A stretch of DNA of 64,000 bases from an uncultured Burkholderiales bacterium (GCA_943908475.1 CALTTG010000001.1:242401-306400); one strand, 5' to 3'; shown: positions 36,501 to 45,131, counted from the stretch's first letter. Numbers and translations: made by a program. The notes: generated by a model not told the origin, from the letters alone.

Positions 36501-36526
36501 AAAAAGCCGCCCGAAGGCGGCTTTTT
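36501..36526. terminator. Bidirectional terminator before the small lipoprotein stop
   Basis: AAAAAGCCGCC and GGCGGCTTTTT pair around CGAA-type loop. The symmetrical A and T runs allow it to work for the minus-strand lipoprotein gene, whose stop is 20 bp away, and as a second stop for bamC. Confidence 0.8.
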
Positions 36527-36546
36527 CGAATCCCTGAGGACAGGAA

Positions 36547-36786
36547 TCAGTTCGAAGCAGCGGAAGCGGCTTCGGAAGCAGCGTCGGAAGCGGCAGCAGC
36601 AGCGTCAGAAGCGGCTTCGGTGACGGCCGAAGCGGCGTCGGTGGCGGCGGAAGCGACTTCGGAAGCGGCGGAAGCGACTTCGGAAGCAGCGGAAGCTGCG
36701 TCAGCGGCGGCTTCGTCAGCCTTCTTACCGCAAGCGGCCAGGGCCATGGCAGCGATCAGCGAAGCCAGCAGGAGCGACTTTTTCAT
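36547..36786 (-). CDS. Small Ala-rich lipoprotein with heptad-like repeats
   Basis: A 79-residue predicted lipoprotein: signal peptide MKKSLLLASLIAAMALAAC with a textbook lipobox (LAAC, Cys19), then almost only Ala, Ser, Glu, Asp, Val and Thr arranged as AASEVAS / AATDAAS / AASDAAS units with a period of about seven. This resembles the alanine-zipper helix of Lpp-type lipoproteins but lacks the C-terminal Lys used by Lpp for peptidoglycan attachment (it ends AASN). AGGAC precedes the ATG. Function unknown; a structural or spacer role in the periplasm is a guess. Confidence 0.82.
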   Translation of the reverse strand: MKKSLLLASLIAAMALAACGKKADEAAADAASAASEVASAASEVASAATDAASAVTEAASDAAAAASDAASEAASAASN

Positions 36787-36918
36787 GCTTGTGTCCTCAA
36801 AAGGAGTGTCAAAAAACGATAGAGCGGAACTATGTGCTTTACCCACAGTCCCACGGATACGAGACAAGGGTGTTTCTTGGATAAGGCGAACCGTTAAAGA
36901 ACACCTCATACAGACCAT

Positions 36919-36924
36919 TATTAT
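36919..36924 (-). promoter_or_regulatory. -10 element for the small lipoprotein
   Basis: Minus-strand TATAAT, about 130 bases before the lipoprotein start. No convincing -35 lies 16-18 bases upstream (GGGAGT is there), so this is a tentative promoter with a long leader. Confidence 0.4.
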
Positions 36925-36945
36925 AGGGCGAGTTCGGGCTACTCC

Positions 36946-37452
36946 CTATAGGCCCAGCGTTGACAGGCCCCCCGAGTCAGAGGATCGTTGCAAATTCGCA
37001 TCACCCTTAAGACTCAGTCGCTGGACTTCCGACGGGTGGCGGGTCCACCGCCCTGCCCCGCTTTCACGATCTGACATCTCCAGCGCCAAGCGCCCCTTGA
37101 GCACCAGACAGGTGCCCAGACCGTCCAAACTGGAGAGCTCGTCCTCGGGCAACTGACGAATCAGCACCCGATGACCCCTTGTGGCCTGCCAGCGCGCCCA
37201 GCGTGGATGTTGCATCGGCAAGCGGTCGCAACGCAAGGCCAACAAATGCGCCTTGGACCGTGTCGACGCCAGCGCCCAATCGTGCCAGGCCTGCACCACC
37301 TCGGTGCGACCCAGCGGCCAGGCGCTGAAGTCCACGTCCTGCAGGTGCAGGTCCCCGCCCAGACTGCCCGCCTCCCGCAGAGCCATCAGGACGTGATCCG
37401 CCCATGAGGCCCAGTGTTCGATGGGGCCGCTCTGTGCACGGTCATCCGTCAC
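36946..37452 (-). CDS. Conserved-looking hypothetical protein downstream of roxA
   Basis: A 168-residue soluble protein not assigned to a family. It has no signal peptide or membrane segment; it is rich in Trp, His and Arg in the middle (DFSAWPLGRTEVVQAWHDWAL, LPMQHPRWARWQATRGHRVLIRQLPEDELSSLDGLG). The GTG at 37452, 25 bp after the roxA stop, was chosen; the longer frame overlaps roxA. The tight spacing points to cotranscription with roxA. Confidence 0.65.
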   Translation of the reverse strand: MTDDRAQSGPIEHWASWADHVLMALREAGSLGGDLHLQDVDFSAWPLGRTEVVQAWHDWALASTRSKAHLLALRCDRLPMQHPRWARWQATRGHRVLIRQLPEDELSSLDGLGTCLVLKGRLALEMSDRESGAGRWTRHPSEVQRLSLKGDANLQRSSDSGGLSTLGL

Positions 37453-37477
37453 TCGGCACGCTCCAAGGCCGCTGTGC

Positions 37478-38635
37478 TCAAAGCCCAACGGGGTGCAACC
37501 AGCCGTCTTCCGCGAACTGATCAAGCAACTCTCGGACCTCGTCGCTGGCGACGGCCAGCACCGCTGCCGGAAGGCGTCGTTCGTCGGCCAGGCGGCGAAG
37601 CACCTTGGCATCTGCACCCGCGGCGCGCCACGACTCGCCATTGACATACACGCGCTTGTCGTCATACATCATGCGCGTGGCTGCATCGAGGCGAACCCCA
37701 CAGCCCGGCGGCAGCACATCACCTTGTTCGAACCAGACTTTGGGCTTGGGCTCGGTCATGACCTCGCCCAGGGCCGCCAGCAGCTGCTGCGGATCCTTCA
37801 ACACCTTGGCCACGGCCTCGGCGGCAAAGGCCTGCAAGGACGCGGGCATGCGCCCTGGCTGCAGCGTCGCCTCTTGATCTGGGTCGCGGTACAGCACTCG
37901 CTTGTCAGACTCCAGCCCCTCGGCCACCCGAATCAACAACTCCGAGGCCAAACCATGGGCCTCGGGGACGCGAAAGCCGATCGAACACGTCATGCACTCA
38001 CCCTGCGCAATCCCGTCATGGGCCCAGCGTGGGGGCAGGTACAGCATGTCGCCGGGCTCCAGCACCCATTCTTGCTCGCACTCGAAATTCTGCAGAATTT
38101 TCAGTGGCATGCCCGGCACCAAGGTGTCGTCTTTGAGTCGGCCAATGCGCCAGCGACGCTGACCATGCACTTGGAGCAGGAACACGTCGTAGGAGTCGTA
38201 ATGCGGCCCCACCCCACCACCGTCGGTCGCATAGGAAATCATCAAGTCGTCCAGACGGGCGTCAGGGACAAACCGGAACTGCTGCAGAAGGTCGTGCGCA
38301 GCAGGCACATGCACATCCAGCCCCTGGACCAGCAAGGTCCATTGGGATTGAGCCAGCGGCGGCAGTGCACGGCGGGCCAGGGGACCATGGCGCATGGCCC
38401 ACCCCTTGGGGGTCTGTGCGATCAAACGCGACTCCACCTCGTCTTGCCCCGCCAGATCGAACAATGCCGCTCGACCAATGGGAGGCTTCACCCCTGGCAC
38501 CGCTTGCCGAATGAGCAACGGTTTCTTCTGCCAATACCGCTTCATGAAGACCTCGGGCGAGAGGCCGCCGAGCAAGGCCATCGGGGTCGACAGGGGGTGA
38601 TTCGTCTTGGAAGCGGGGGCAGTCTTGGGGCTCAT
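37478..38635 (-). CDS. roxA: RoxA/YcfD-type ribosomal protein arginine hydroxylase (JmjC/cupin)
   Basis: YcfD/RoxA is an Fe(II)/2-oxoglutarate oxygenase that hydroxylates an arginine of ribosomal protein L16. The 385-residue product has LGGLSPEVFMKRYWQKKPLLIRQA near the N terminus, the iron-binding HxD in GPHYDSYDVFLLQVHGQRRWRIG, the distal His in YLPPRWAHDGIAQGECMTCSIGFR, and a C-terminal winged-helix part. Length and motifs match the family. An unknown gene follows after 25 bp. Confidence 0.9.
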   Translation of the reverse strand: MSPKTAPASKTNHPLSTPMALLGGLSPEVFMKRYWQKKPLLIRQAVPGVKPPIGRAALFDLAGQDEVESRLIAQTPKGWAMRHGPLARRALPPLAQSQWTLLVQGLDVHVPAAHDLLQQFRFVPDARLDDLMISYATDGGGVGPHYDSYDVFLLQVHGQRRWRIGRLKDDTLVPGMPLKILQNFECEQEWVLEPGDMLYLPPRWAHDGIAQGECMTCSIGFRVPEAHGLASELLIRVAEGLESDKRVLYRDPDQEATLQPGRMPASLQAFAAEAVAKVLKDPQQLLAALGEVMTEPKPKVWFEQGDVLPPGCGVRLDAATRMMYDDKRVYVNGESWRAAGADAKVLRRLADERRLPAAVLAVASDEVRELLDQFAEDGWLHPVGL

Positions 38636-38718
38636 CGGGGGTCTCAGCGGGCGGTCGTTCTGGGGTTGGGCCCATGCGCGGACCCAGCCTCCATTGTGCG
38701 CCGTGAGATGATCACGCC

Positions 38719-39252
38719 ATGGACATTCGCAAACCTTGTGTGGTGAGCCTGACCTGGCGTCTCGAGGACGCTCAAGGTGCGCTCATCGATGAACTGAACG
38801 AGCCGATGGAGTTTTTCTTCGGTGGAGATGACTTGCTGGCCAAAGTGGAGGAGGCGCTGACCGGGCAAACCGTCGGATTTGAAGCGTCGCTCTTCCTGGA
38901 GCCTGAACACGCTTTTGGCGACTACGACGCCAACTTGGTGTTTTTTGAGCCGAGCGAAATCTTCCACAGTGCGGTGGAAGAAGGCATGCAGTTTGAGGGG
39001 CCGCCGCCCGGGTCGAAGACCCCGGACATGCCGGCCGATGCGCTCTACACCGTCACCGAGGTCTACGACACTCACGTGGTGCTCGACGGCAACCACCCGT
39101 TGGCCGGGCTGGCCTTGAAGCTGGCCCTCAAGGTCATTGATGTGCGCGAAGCCAACGACGACGAAATCGAGCAAGGCTCGGTCGCCCAGTCGATTTTCAG
39201 CTTTGCCCCTGGGCAAAACGAAGAGGTGCCGCCAGGCGCGACCTTGCACTGA
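38719..39252 (+). CDS. FKBP-type peptidyl-prolyl isomerase (SlyD-like)
   Basis: A 177-residue cytoplasmic FKBP-fold isomerase of the SlyD type. Features are ALIDELNEPMEFFFGGDDLLAKVEEALTGQTVG, the FLEPEHAFGDYD flap region and the inserted chaperone domain (about residues 70-130) that includes DGNHPLAGLAL. The His/Cys-rich metal-binding tail of E. coli SlyD is absent; the end is instead VPPGATLH. roxA diverges upstream and dut converges downstream. Confidence 0.9.
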   Translation: MDIRKPCVVSLTWRLEDAQGALIDELNEPMEFFFGGDDLLAKVEEALTGQTVGFEASLFLEPEHAFGDYDANLVFFEPSEIFHSAVEEGMQFEGPPPGSKTPDMPADALYTVTEVYDTHVVLDGNHPLAGLALKLALKVIDVREANDDEIEQGSVAQSIFSFAPGQNEEVPPGATLH

Positions 39253-39276
39253 GCCCTCAGGGCCCCGTGCCCTGAT

Positions 39277-39747
39277 TCAAGCTTTGCCGGTGGAGCCGAA
39301 GCCGCCTTCGCCTCGCAGCGTGTGGTCGCCAAACTCGGTGACCACGCGAAAATCGGCCTGAACCACCGGTACGATCACCAGTTGCGCGATGCGATCCATC
39401 GGCTGGATGGTGAATGCGGTCTGGCTTCGGTTCCAGCAGCTGACCATCAAAGGCCCCTGGTAGTCTGAATCGATCAGTCCCACCAGGTTGCCCAGCACGA
39501 TGCCGTGTTTGTGCCCCAGACCAGATCGGGGCAGGATCATCGCCGCGAGACCTTCGTCCCCGAGGTGCAAGGAAAGACCCGTGGGAATGAGCTCGGTTTG
39601 CCCGGGCTGCAACACCAAAGGCTCGGCCAAGCAGGCGCGCAGGTCGAGCCCGGCGCTGCCAGGGGTTCCGTACGCAGGCAGGCACTCGGCCATGCGAGCG
39701 TCGAGGATCTTGAGGTCTACAGCAATGCGTGTCATGGAAGGGCTCAT
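39277..39747 (-). CDS. dut: dUTP diphosphatase
   Basis: Dut hydrolyses dUTP to dUMP, keeping uracil out of DNA and supplying dTMP synthesis. The 156-residue trimeric-type enzyme shows GSAGLDLRA, the phosphate-binding PRSGLGHKHGIVLGN, NLVGLIDSDYQGPL, and the C-terminal glycine-rich flap RGEGGFGSTGK. Its ATG overlaps the coaBC stop by 4 bp; coaBC-dut is a classic bacterial pairing. Confidence 0.96.
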   Translation of the reverse strand: MSPSMTRIAVDLKILDARMAECLPAYGTPGSAGLDLRACLAEPLVLQPGQTELIPTGLSLHLGDEGLAAMILPRSGLGHKHGIVLGNLVGLIDSDYQGPLMVSCWNRSQTAFTIQPMDRIAQLVIVPVVQADFRVVTEFGDHTLRGEGGFGSTGKA

Positions 39748-40976
39748 GCAGAGGGGGTCAGCCGGCGGGCCAGGTCGGCCATCAATTGGCGCGCGAGCAC
39801 CAGCTTGTCGGCGGCGGAACCGTCGGCGGGAAGTGGGTAGTGCTGCTGGGGGTCAATGACCAGCAGCGTGTTGTCGTCTTTGCCGAAGGTCGCCGGCCCC
39901 AAGTTGCCCACGATGAGGGGCAACTTCTTGCGCGCCAGTTTGGCCCGAGCGTGGTCCAACAGGTTCTCGCTTTCGGCGGCAAACCCCACGCAATAAGGCG
40001 GGTGAGGCAAACCGGCCACCGTGGCCAGGATGTCGGTGTTTTCGGTCAGCTCGAACACCGGCGGCGCCTTCTGTCCGGGCTCTTTCTTGATTTTTTGCTC
40101 GTTGAGGGTGGCGGGACGCCAATCCGCGACGGCCGCAGTGGCCACAAACACATCGTGCTCGGTCGCGCGCGGCAGCACCGCATCGTGCATCTGCTGGGCG
40201 GTCATCACATTGATGCGTCGAACCCCTCGCGGGGTGGGCAAGTGCACAGGACCGGCCACCAGCGTGACCTCCGCACCGGCTTCCGCTGCGGCCCTGGCCA
40301 TGGCAAAGCCCATCTTGCCGCTGGAGTGGTTGGTGATGCCCCGCACCGGGTCAATGGGTTCAAAGGTGGGCCCAGCGGTGATGAGGAATTTGCGTCCTTG
40401 CAAGACCTTGGGCTGAAGGTGCGCGATGACGTCGTCGAGCAACTCGGCGGCTTCCAGCATCCGGCCATCACCGAACTCGCCGCAAGCTTGGTCGCCATGG
40501 CCGGGCCCCAGCACCCGCGCGCCGTCTGCGCGCAGCTGGGCCACATTGCGCTGGGTGGCGGGGTGAGACCACATCTCACGGTTCATTGCGGGCGCCACCA
40601 GCAGCGCACAACGGTCGACGGGCCGGGCCAGACACAGCAGGCTGAGCACCTCATCGGCCCGCCCTTGCGCCAGCTTGGCCATGAAATCGGCACTCGCCGG
40701 CGCCACCAGGATGAGGTCCGCCCAACGCCCCAGGTTGATGTGGGGCATGTGGTTGGGCTCGCGCGCATCCCACTGACTGGTGACCACCGGCTGCCCCGAC
40801 AGTGCCTGAAGGGTCACGGGGGTGATGAACGACTCGGCCGATTCGGTCATCACCACGCGCACTTCGGCCCCGTGACGCACGAACAGGCGAACCAGTTCGG
40901 CAGATTTGTAGCAGGCGATGCCGCCCGACAGGCCCAACACGATGCGTCGGCCCAGGAGATCTTGGCGTTCTGACAT
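39744..40976 (-). CDS. coaBC: Bifunctional phosphopantothenoylcysteine decarboxylase / phosphopantothenate-cysteine ligase
   Basis: CoaBC carries out two steps of CoA synthesis. The 410-residue protein has the N-terminal flavin-dependent CoaC domain (LGLSGGIACYKSAELVRLF, His79 in MPHINLGRWAD, APAMNREMW, and ACGEFGDGRML with the active Cys) and the C-terminal CoaB synthetase domain (TAGPTFEPIDPVRGITNHSSGKMG, and DWRPATLNEQKIKK). dut is translationally coupled downstream. Confidence 0.96.
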   Translation of the reverse strand: MSERQDLLGRRIVLGLSGGIACYKSAELVRLFVRHGAEVRVVMTESAESFITPVTLQALSGQPVVTSQWDAREPNHMPHINLGRWADLILVAPASADFMAKLAQGRADEVLSLLCLARPVDRCALLVAPAMNREMWSHPATQRNVAQLRADGARVLGPGHGDQACGEFGDGRMLEAAELLDDVIAHLQPKVLQGRKFLITAGPTFEPIDPVRGITNHSSGKMGFAMARAAAEAGAEVTLVAGPVHLPTPRGVRRINVMTAQQMHDAVLPRATEHDVFVATAAVADWRPATLNEQKIKKEPGQKAPPVFELTENTDILATVAGLPHPPYCVGFAAESENLLDHARAKLARKKLPLIVGNLGPATFGKDDNTLLVIDPQQHYPLPADGSAADKLVLARQLMADLARRLTPSA

Positions 40977-41063
40977 GGGCGGGACTCTAGCACCCTCAGC
41001 GCCACTCGAGGCGGGTCGCCCACACCGCCGTTCAACCCCGCCACGCAGTCAGGCATTCATGTG

Positions 41064-41083
41064 ATTTCAGTAATTACTGAAAT
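41064..41083. promoter_or_regulatory. Perfect 20-bp palindrome, probable GbsR-like operator
   Basis: ATTTCAGTAATTACTGAAAT is an exact inverted repeat 49 bases before the regulator's ATG, in the 156-bp gap after coaBC. A dimeric winged-helix protein is encoded immediately downstream, so autoregulation and control of cydAB are likely. The regulator-site pairing is inferred. Confidence 0.65.
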
Positions 41084-41132
41084 TTCCGCATACATTTGAC
41101 GCCAAGCAAAGAAACGCACTCGAAAGTCTCGA

Positions 41133-41690
41133 ATGAACACCATGACACCACTGGTTCGCGGCTTCGTCTCCCACTTCGGGGAGATGGGCAGCCGCTGGGG
41201 CATCAACCGCACTGTGGGGCAGATCTATGCCCTCATCTACATGTCGCCGCGTCCGTTGAACGCCGAAGACATTGCCGACGCGCTGGAGTTCAGCCGATCG
41301 AACGTCAGCATGGGGCTCAAGGAGCTGCAATCGTGGCGCTTGGTGCGCCTCAAACACTTGCCGGGTGACCGACGCGAGTATTTCGAAGCGCCATCGGACG
41401 CCTGGGAAATTTTCCGCACCTTGGCCGAGGAACGGCGCCGACGTGAGGTCGAGCCCACCCTGACCATGTTGCGCAGCGCGCTGCTGGAAGCGCCGGCGAA
41501 CGACGACGACCGCATCGCCCAAGAGCGGATGCAAGGCATGCACGACCTGATCGAGCTGATGATGACTTGGTTTGACGACGTGCAGCGCATGGACCCGAAA
41601 ACCCTGGCTCAACTGATGAAGTTGGGATCCAAGGTGGGCAAATTGCTGGCCTTCACCCAAACCTTGAAAGTGGTGGGCAAGGAAGACTGA
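41133..41690 (+). CDS. GbsR/MarR-family transcriptional regulator
   Basis: A 185-residue winged-helix regulator of the GbsR-like branch. Residues about 5-90 hold the DNA-binding domain (GINRTVGQIYALIYMSPRPLNAEDIADALEFSRSNVSMGLKEL then WRLVRLKHLPGDRREYFEA as the wing); the rest is helical and probably mediates dimerisation and signal sensing. It ends 3 bp before cydA, so it is most likely cotranscribed with the bd oxidase genes and controls them. The signal is unknown. Confidence 0.88.
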   Translation: MNTMTPLVRGFVSHFGEMGSRWGINRTVGQIYALIYMSPRPLNAEDIADALEFSRSNVSMGLKELQSWRLVRLKHLPGDRREYFEAPSDAWEIFRTLAEERRRREVEPTLTMLRSALLEAPANDDDRIAQERMQGMHDLIELMMTWFDDVQRMDPKTLAQLMKLGSKVGKLLAFTQTLKVVGKED

Positions 41691-41693
41691 ACC

Positions 41694-43037
41694 ATGGAGC
41701 ATTTCGACACCCTGATGCTGTCGCGCATTCAGTTCGCGGCGAACATCACCTTTCACATCCTCTTTCCCACCATCAGCATCGCACTGGGCTGGGTCTTGCT
41801 GTTCATGCGCTGGCGCTGGCTGCGCACGCGCGACGTGGCCTGGCTGGGCGTCTGGCGATGGTGGACCAAGGTGTTCGCCCTGACCTTTGCCCTGGGGGTG
41901 GTCAGCGGCGTCACCATGAGCTTTCAGTTCGGCACCAACTGGCCGGGCTTCATGGAGCGAGCTGGCAACATTGCAGGCCCGCTGTTGGGGTACGAGGTGC
42001 TGACGGCCTTTTTCCTGGAAGCCACCTTCCTGGGGGTGATGTTGTTCGGCCATGGGCGGGTCAGCGAACGCACGCACTTGGTGGCCAACTTCCTGGTGGC
42101 CTTCGGGACCACGATGAGCGCCTTCTGGATCCTGAGCCTGAACTCCTGGATGCAGACGCCGCAGGGCTTTGAGGTGATCGACGGCGAGTTGCATGCCACC
42201 GACTGGTGGGCCATCGTGTTCAACCCCAGCTTCCCGTACCGACTTACCCACATGCTGCTGGCATCGGGGCTCACCGTGGCGTTCCTGATGGCGGGACTGG
42301 CCGCTTGGCAGCGGCTGCGGGGTCATGACAACGCCGGCACGCCCAAAGTGCTGCGCCTGGGCATCACGCTGGCGGCCGTGCTGATTCCGCTGCAGATCTT
42401 GGCGGGCGACCTGCATGGGCTGAACACCCTCCAACACCAACCGGCCAAAGTGGCGGCCATGGAGGGGGTCTGGGACACCGAACGGGGCGCACCGTTGTTG
42501 CTGTTTGCCTGGCCCAATGAGGCCGAACGCCACAACGACTTGGCCATCGGCATCCCAAAGCTCGCGAGCCTGATCCTGACCCACCAACTCGATGGTGAAA
42601 TCAAGGGCCTCAACGAGTTCAGGGGCGAGCACCCACCAGTGAAACCGGTGTTTTGGAGTTTCCGAATCATGGTGGGCACGGGCGTGCTCATGCTGGTGGT
42701 CAGCTGGGGGGGCTGGTGGATCTTGCGTCGCCAGGGGTGGCAGGCGTCCGCGCAGCGAAGCTGGGTGGCGCCACCGGGGTTCTGGCGCCTCCTGCATGCC
42801 ATGACCTTCTCCGGGTGGGTGGCAACCGTGGCCGGCTGGTACGTCACGGAAATCGGTCGACAGCCCTACATCGTCTACGGGGTGATTCGCACGGCCGACA
42901 TCGTCACGCAGACCCCCGCGGCCACGGTAGGCTGGAGCCTGATCGGTTACCTCGTGGTCTATGGCGGGCTGCTCTTGGCGTACATCGGCGTGCTGCATCA
43001 CCTGGCGCACAAGCCACTGGACACCCAAGGAGCCTGA
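41694..43037 (+). CDS. cydA: Cytochrome bd-type ubiquinol oxidase subunit I (CioA-like)
   Basis: CydA binds the three hemes and oxidises quinol. At 447 residues with a short Q-loop it is of the cyanide-insensitive (CIO) type. Seen: NITFHILFPTISIALGW with the expected heme-ligating His, FQFGTNWPGFMERAGNIAGPLLGYEVLTAFFLEATFLGVMLFG, Glu-rich GYEVL, and MVGTGVLMLVVSWGG. The usual GRQPW near the C terminus is GRQPY here. About nine transmembrane helices. It starts 3 bp after the regulator and is followed after 1 bp by cydB. Confidence 0.94.
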   Translation: MEHFDTLMLSRIQFAANITFHILFPTISIALGWVLLFMRWRWLRTRDVAWLGVWRWWTKVFALTFALGVVSGVTMSFQFGTNWPGFMERAGNIAGPLLGYEVLTAFFLEATFLGVMLFGHGRVSERTHLVANFLVAFGTTMSAFWILSLNSWMQTPQGFEVIDGELHATDWWAIVFNPSFPYRLTHMLLASGLTVAFLMAGLAAWQRLRGHDNAGTPKVLRLGITLAAVLIPLQILAGDLHGLNTLQHQPAKVAAMEGVWDTERGAPLLLFAWPNEAERHNDLAIGIPKLASLILTHQLDGEIKGLNEFRGEHPPVKPVFWSFRIMVGTGVLMLVVSWGGWWILRRQGWQASAQRSWVAPPGFWRLLHAMTFSGWVATVAGWYVTEIGRQPYIVYGVIRTADIVTQTPAATVGWSLIGYLVVYGGLLLAYIGVLHHLAHKPLDTQGA

Positions 43038-43038
43038 C

Positions 43039-44046
43039 ATGGATTTCGACACCTTTTTGCCCGTGCTGTTCTGGCTGTTGATGGGCGTGTCCATGCTGGC
43101 CTATGTGGCACTGGATGGCTATGACCTGGGGGTGGGCATGCTGCTTCCCCTGGCCCGAGACCCTCAGCACCGCGACCAGATGGTGGCCTCCATTGGCCCG
43201 TTCTGGGACGCCAACGAGACCTGGCTCGTGCTGGGGGTGGGCATCTTGCTGATCGCCTTCCCGAAAGCCCATGGGGTGATCCTCGGGGCTTTGTATGTGC
43301 CGGTGGCCATCATGTTGTTGGGACTGATCCTGCGGGGCGTGGCCTTCGATTTTCGCGTCAAGGCCCAGGCGCAGCACAAGCCGATGTGGAACCTGGCCTT
43401 CTTTGGCGGCTCCTTGGTCACGGCCCTGGCCCAAGGGTGGATGCTGGGCCGTTATGTGACCGGCCTCAGCGAGACCCCGCTGGCGTACGCGTTTGCGGCA
43501 TGGGTGATGGTGGCCCTGCCCGCCGCCTACGTCTTGCTGGGCGCGTGCTGGCTGATCCTGAAAGCAGATGGGCCCTTGCAGCACATGGCCGTCCGGTGGG
43601 CCAAGGGGGCTTGGCCCGGCCTGGTGCTGTCGCTGGTGTTGGTGTCGATCGCCACCCCCATCGTCAGCCCCACCGTGCGCGATCGGTGGTTCAGCATGCC
43701 CAATCTGCTGGCATTGCTGCCCATCCCGTTGATGACGGGGCTCGCACTCGTGGCTCTGCGGGGGCTGCTGAATTCACACCGGATCGTGGGCGCAGCGGGC
43801 AAGTTGTGCTGGGTGCCCATGGTGCTGGCTTTGTGCGTGCTCAGTTTTGGGGGCTTCGGCATGGCCTACAGCCTCTACCCCTATGTGCTGCTGGACCAAC
43901 TCACCGTCTGGCAAGTGGCCAGCGCACCAGAGGCGCTGAAAATCATCCTGGTGGGCACCGCCATCAGCCTGCCCGCCATCGTGGGCTACACGGTTTTCGT
44001 CTACCGGGTGTTCGGCGGCAAAACCAGCGAGGTCAGCTACGGCTGA
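43039..44046 (+). CDS. cydB: Cytochrome bd-type ubiquinol oxidase subunit II (CioB-like)
   Basis: CydB is the structural partner of CydA. The 335-residue protein has about eight transmembrane segments and the conserved VALDGYDLGVGMLLPLARD near residues 25-44, FWDANETWLVLGVGILLIAFP and RGVAFDFRVKAQ. Its ATG is 1 bp after the cydA stop. No small CydX-like ORF is evident between its stop and the convergent AraC gene (23 bp). Confidence 0.94.
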   Translation: MDFDTFLPVLFWLLMGVSMLAYVALDGYDLGVGMLLPLARDPQHRDQMVASIGPFWDANETWLVLGVGILLIAFPKAHGVILGALYVPVAIMLLGLILRGVAFDFRVKAQAQHKPMWNLAFFGGSLVTALAQGWMLGRYVTGLSETPLAYAFAAWVMVALPAAYVLLGACWLILKADGPLQHMAVRWAKGAWPGLVLSLVLVSIATPIVSPTVRDRWFSMPNLLALLPIPLMTGLALVALRGLLNSHRIVGAAGKLCWVPMVLALCVLSFGGFGMAYSLYPYVLLDQLTVWQVASAPEALKIILVGTAISLPAIVGYTVFVYRVFGGKTSEVSYG

Positions 44047-44069
44047 CGCCGCTGAGCACACCCCACGCC

Positions 44070-45131
44070 TCAGGTCTGCGCTTCGCGCCAGGCCTTGGGC
44101 GTGGTGCCCTCCCAGCGCTTGAACGCTGCCGTGAAAGCCCGTCGGTCAGAGAAGCCCAAACGGGCGCTGATGTCGTCGATCGACACATTGCCCTGGCGAA
44201 GCCATTGGCAGGCCAAACGGTGCCGCATGCGAGCCTGCACGTGCAGGTAGCTGTCGCCCTCTTCTTTGAGCCGGCGCTGAAGGGTGCGGGCATGAAGGTT
44301 GAGTCGATCGGCCATGTCTTCGATGCCGACGGCCAGCAAATCGGGCTCGCGCAGGATCAGCTCTTCGATTTCGGCCGCCACGCCTTGGCGCTTGGCCTCT
44401 TTGCCCAGCCGTTGTGCGGCCAGGAAATGCGCTTGCTCATGCAACGCGGGGAAAGCGCCTTCCAGGGGCAGGTCCAGGATGCGGCGCTCAAACACCAGCG
44501 CATCGAAAGGGGCGTTGAATTTGACCGGCCGCGCGAAAAAGGTCTCGAATTGGTCGGCGAACTTGCCCGGCGGGCTTCGGAACTCCACGCCGACGAAACC
44601 ATCGTCGGTGCCCTGCAAGTTGCGACCGAACTTGCGAATGGCTGCCATGATCCCCTCGCTGACCATGTTCAAGGGCAGGCCCAGAGAGCGCACATTGGGG
44701 ATGGGCACATCGAATTCAACCTTCACACGCGCGAGGTCGCCCTCTTCCACCAACTCGATGGTGATCCAAGGCAACACCACGCGGCGCGCCATGTCCGCCA
44801 CCTTCAGGGCCTCACGCAAGGTGGGGCTGGTGGTCAGCAAGGCCTCAAACTCGGGCAGCGACTCGAACGCGAACGTGTCCCCCAGTACCAGCGGAAAGTA
44901 CTTGTCGGGCGACATCGCCACGCACTGCTCCAACACCGAGATCAACTGCAGCGGCGAGACACGAGCGTCTTCCAGCCGGATCAAGTCGATCTTGATGCCC
45001 GCCTCTTTGAACAGGGGCTGCACATTGAAACCGCACTTGGCCGCAGCCTTGATCCAGCTGGACAGCATGAACAGCGGGATGGGCTTGATGCCCACGGCAT
45101 CGAGCATGGCTTGAGGGATAGGTATACGCAT
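44070..45131 (-). CDS. AraC-family transcriptional regulator
   Basis: A 353-residue regulator with the N-terminal Arabinose_bd-type domain seen in OruR/ArgR-like AraC proteins (about residues 20-210) and a C-terminal double helix-turn-helix (about 255-350: ADRLNLHARTLQRRLKEEGDSY and DDISARLGFSDRRAFTAAFKRWEGTTPKAWRE). ATG 45131 was chosen over a codon 18 bp upstream. It converges with cydB and lies upstream of, on the same strand as, the PF10118-type pair; in this setting fatty-acid or lipid-linked signals are possible but unproven. Confidence 0.88.
   Translation of the reverse strand: MRIPIPQAMLDAVGIKPIPLFMLSSWIKAAAKCGFNVQPLFKEAGIKIDLIRLEDARVSPLQLISVLEQCVAMSPDKYFPLVLGDTFAFESLPEFEALLTTSPTLREALKVADMARRVVLPWITIELVEEGDLARVKVEFDVPIPNVRSLGLPLNMVSEGIMAAIRKFGRNLQGTDDGFVGVEFRSPPGKFADQFETFFARPVKFNAPFDALVFERRILDLPLEGAFPALHEQAHFLAAQRLGKEAKRQGVAAEIEELILREPDLLAVGIEDMADRLNLHARTLQRRLKEEGDSYLHVQARMRHRLACQWLRQGNVSIDDISARLGFSDRRAFTAAFKRWEGTTPKAWREAQT

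Noticed and set aside
39258..39274. Terminator between the SlyD-like gene and dut
   Set aside because: CAGGGC/GCCCTG forms a 6-bp hairpin but no T run follows on either strand.
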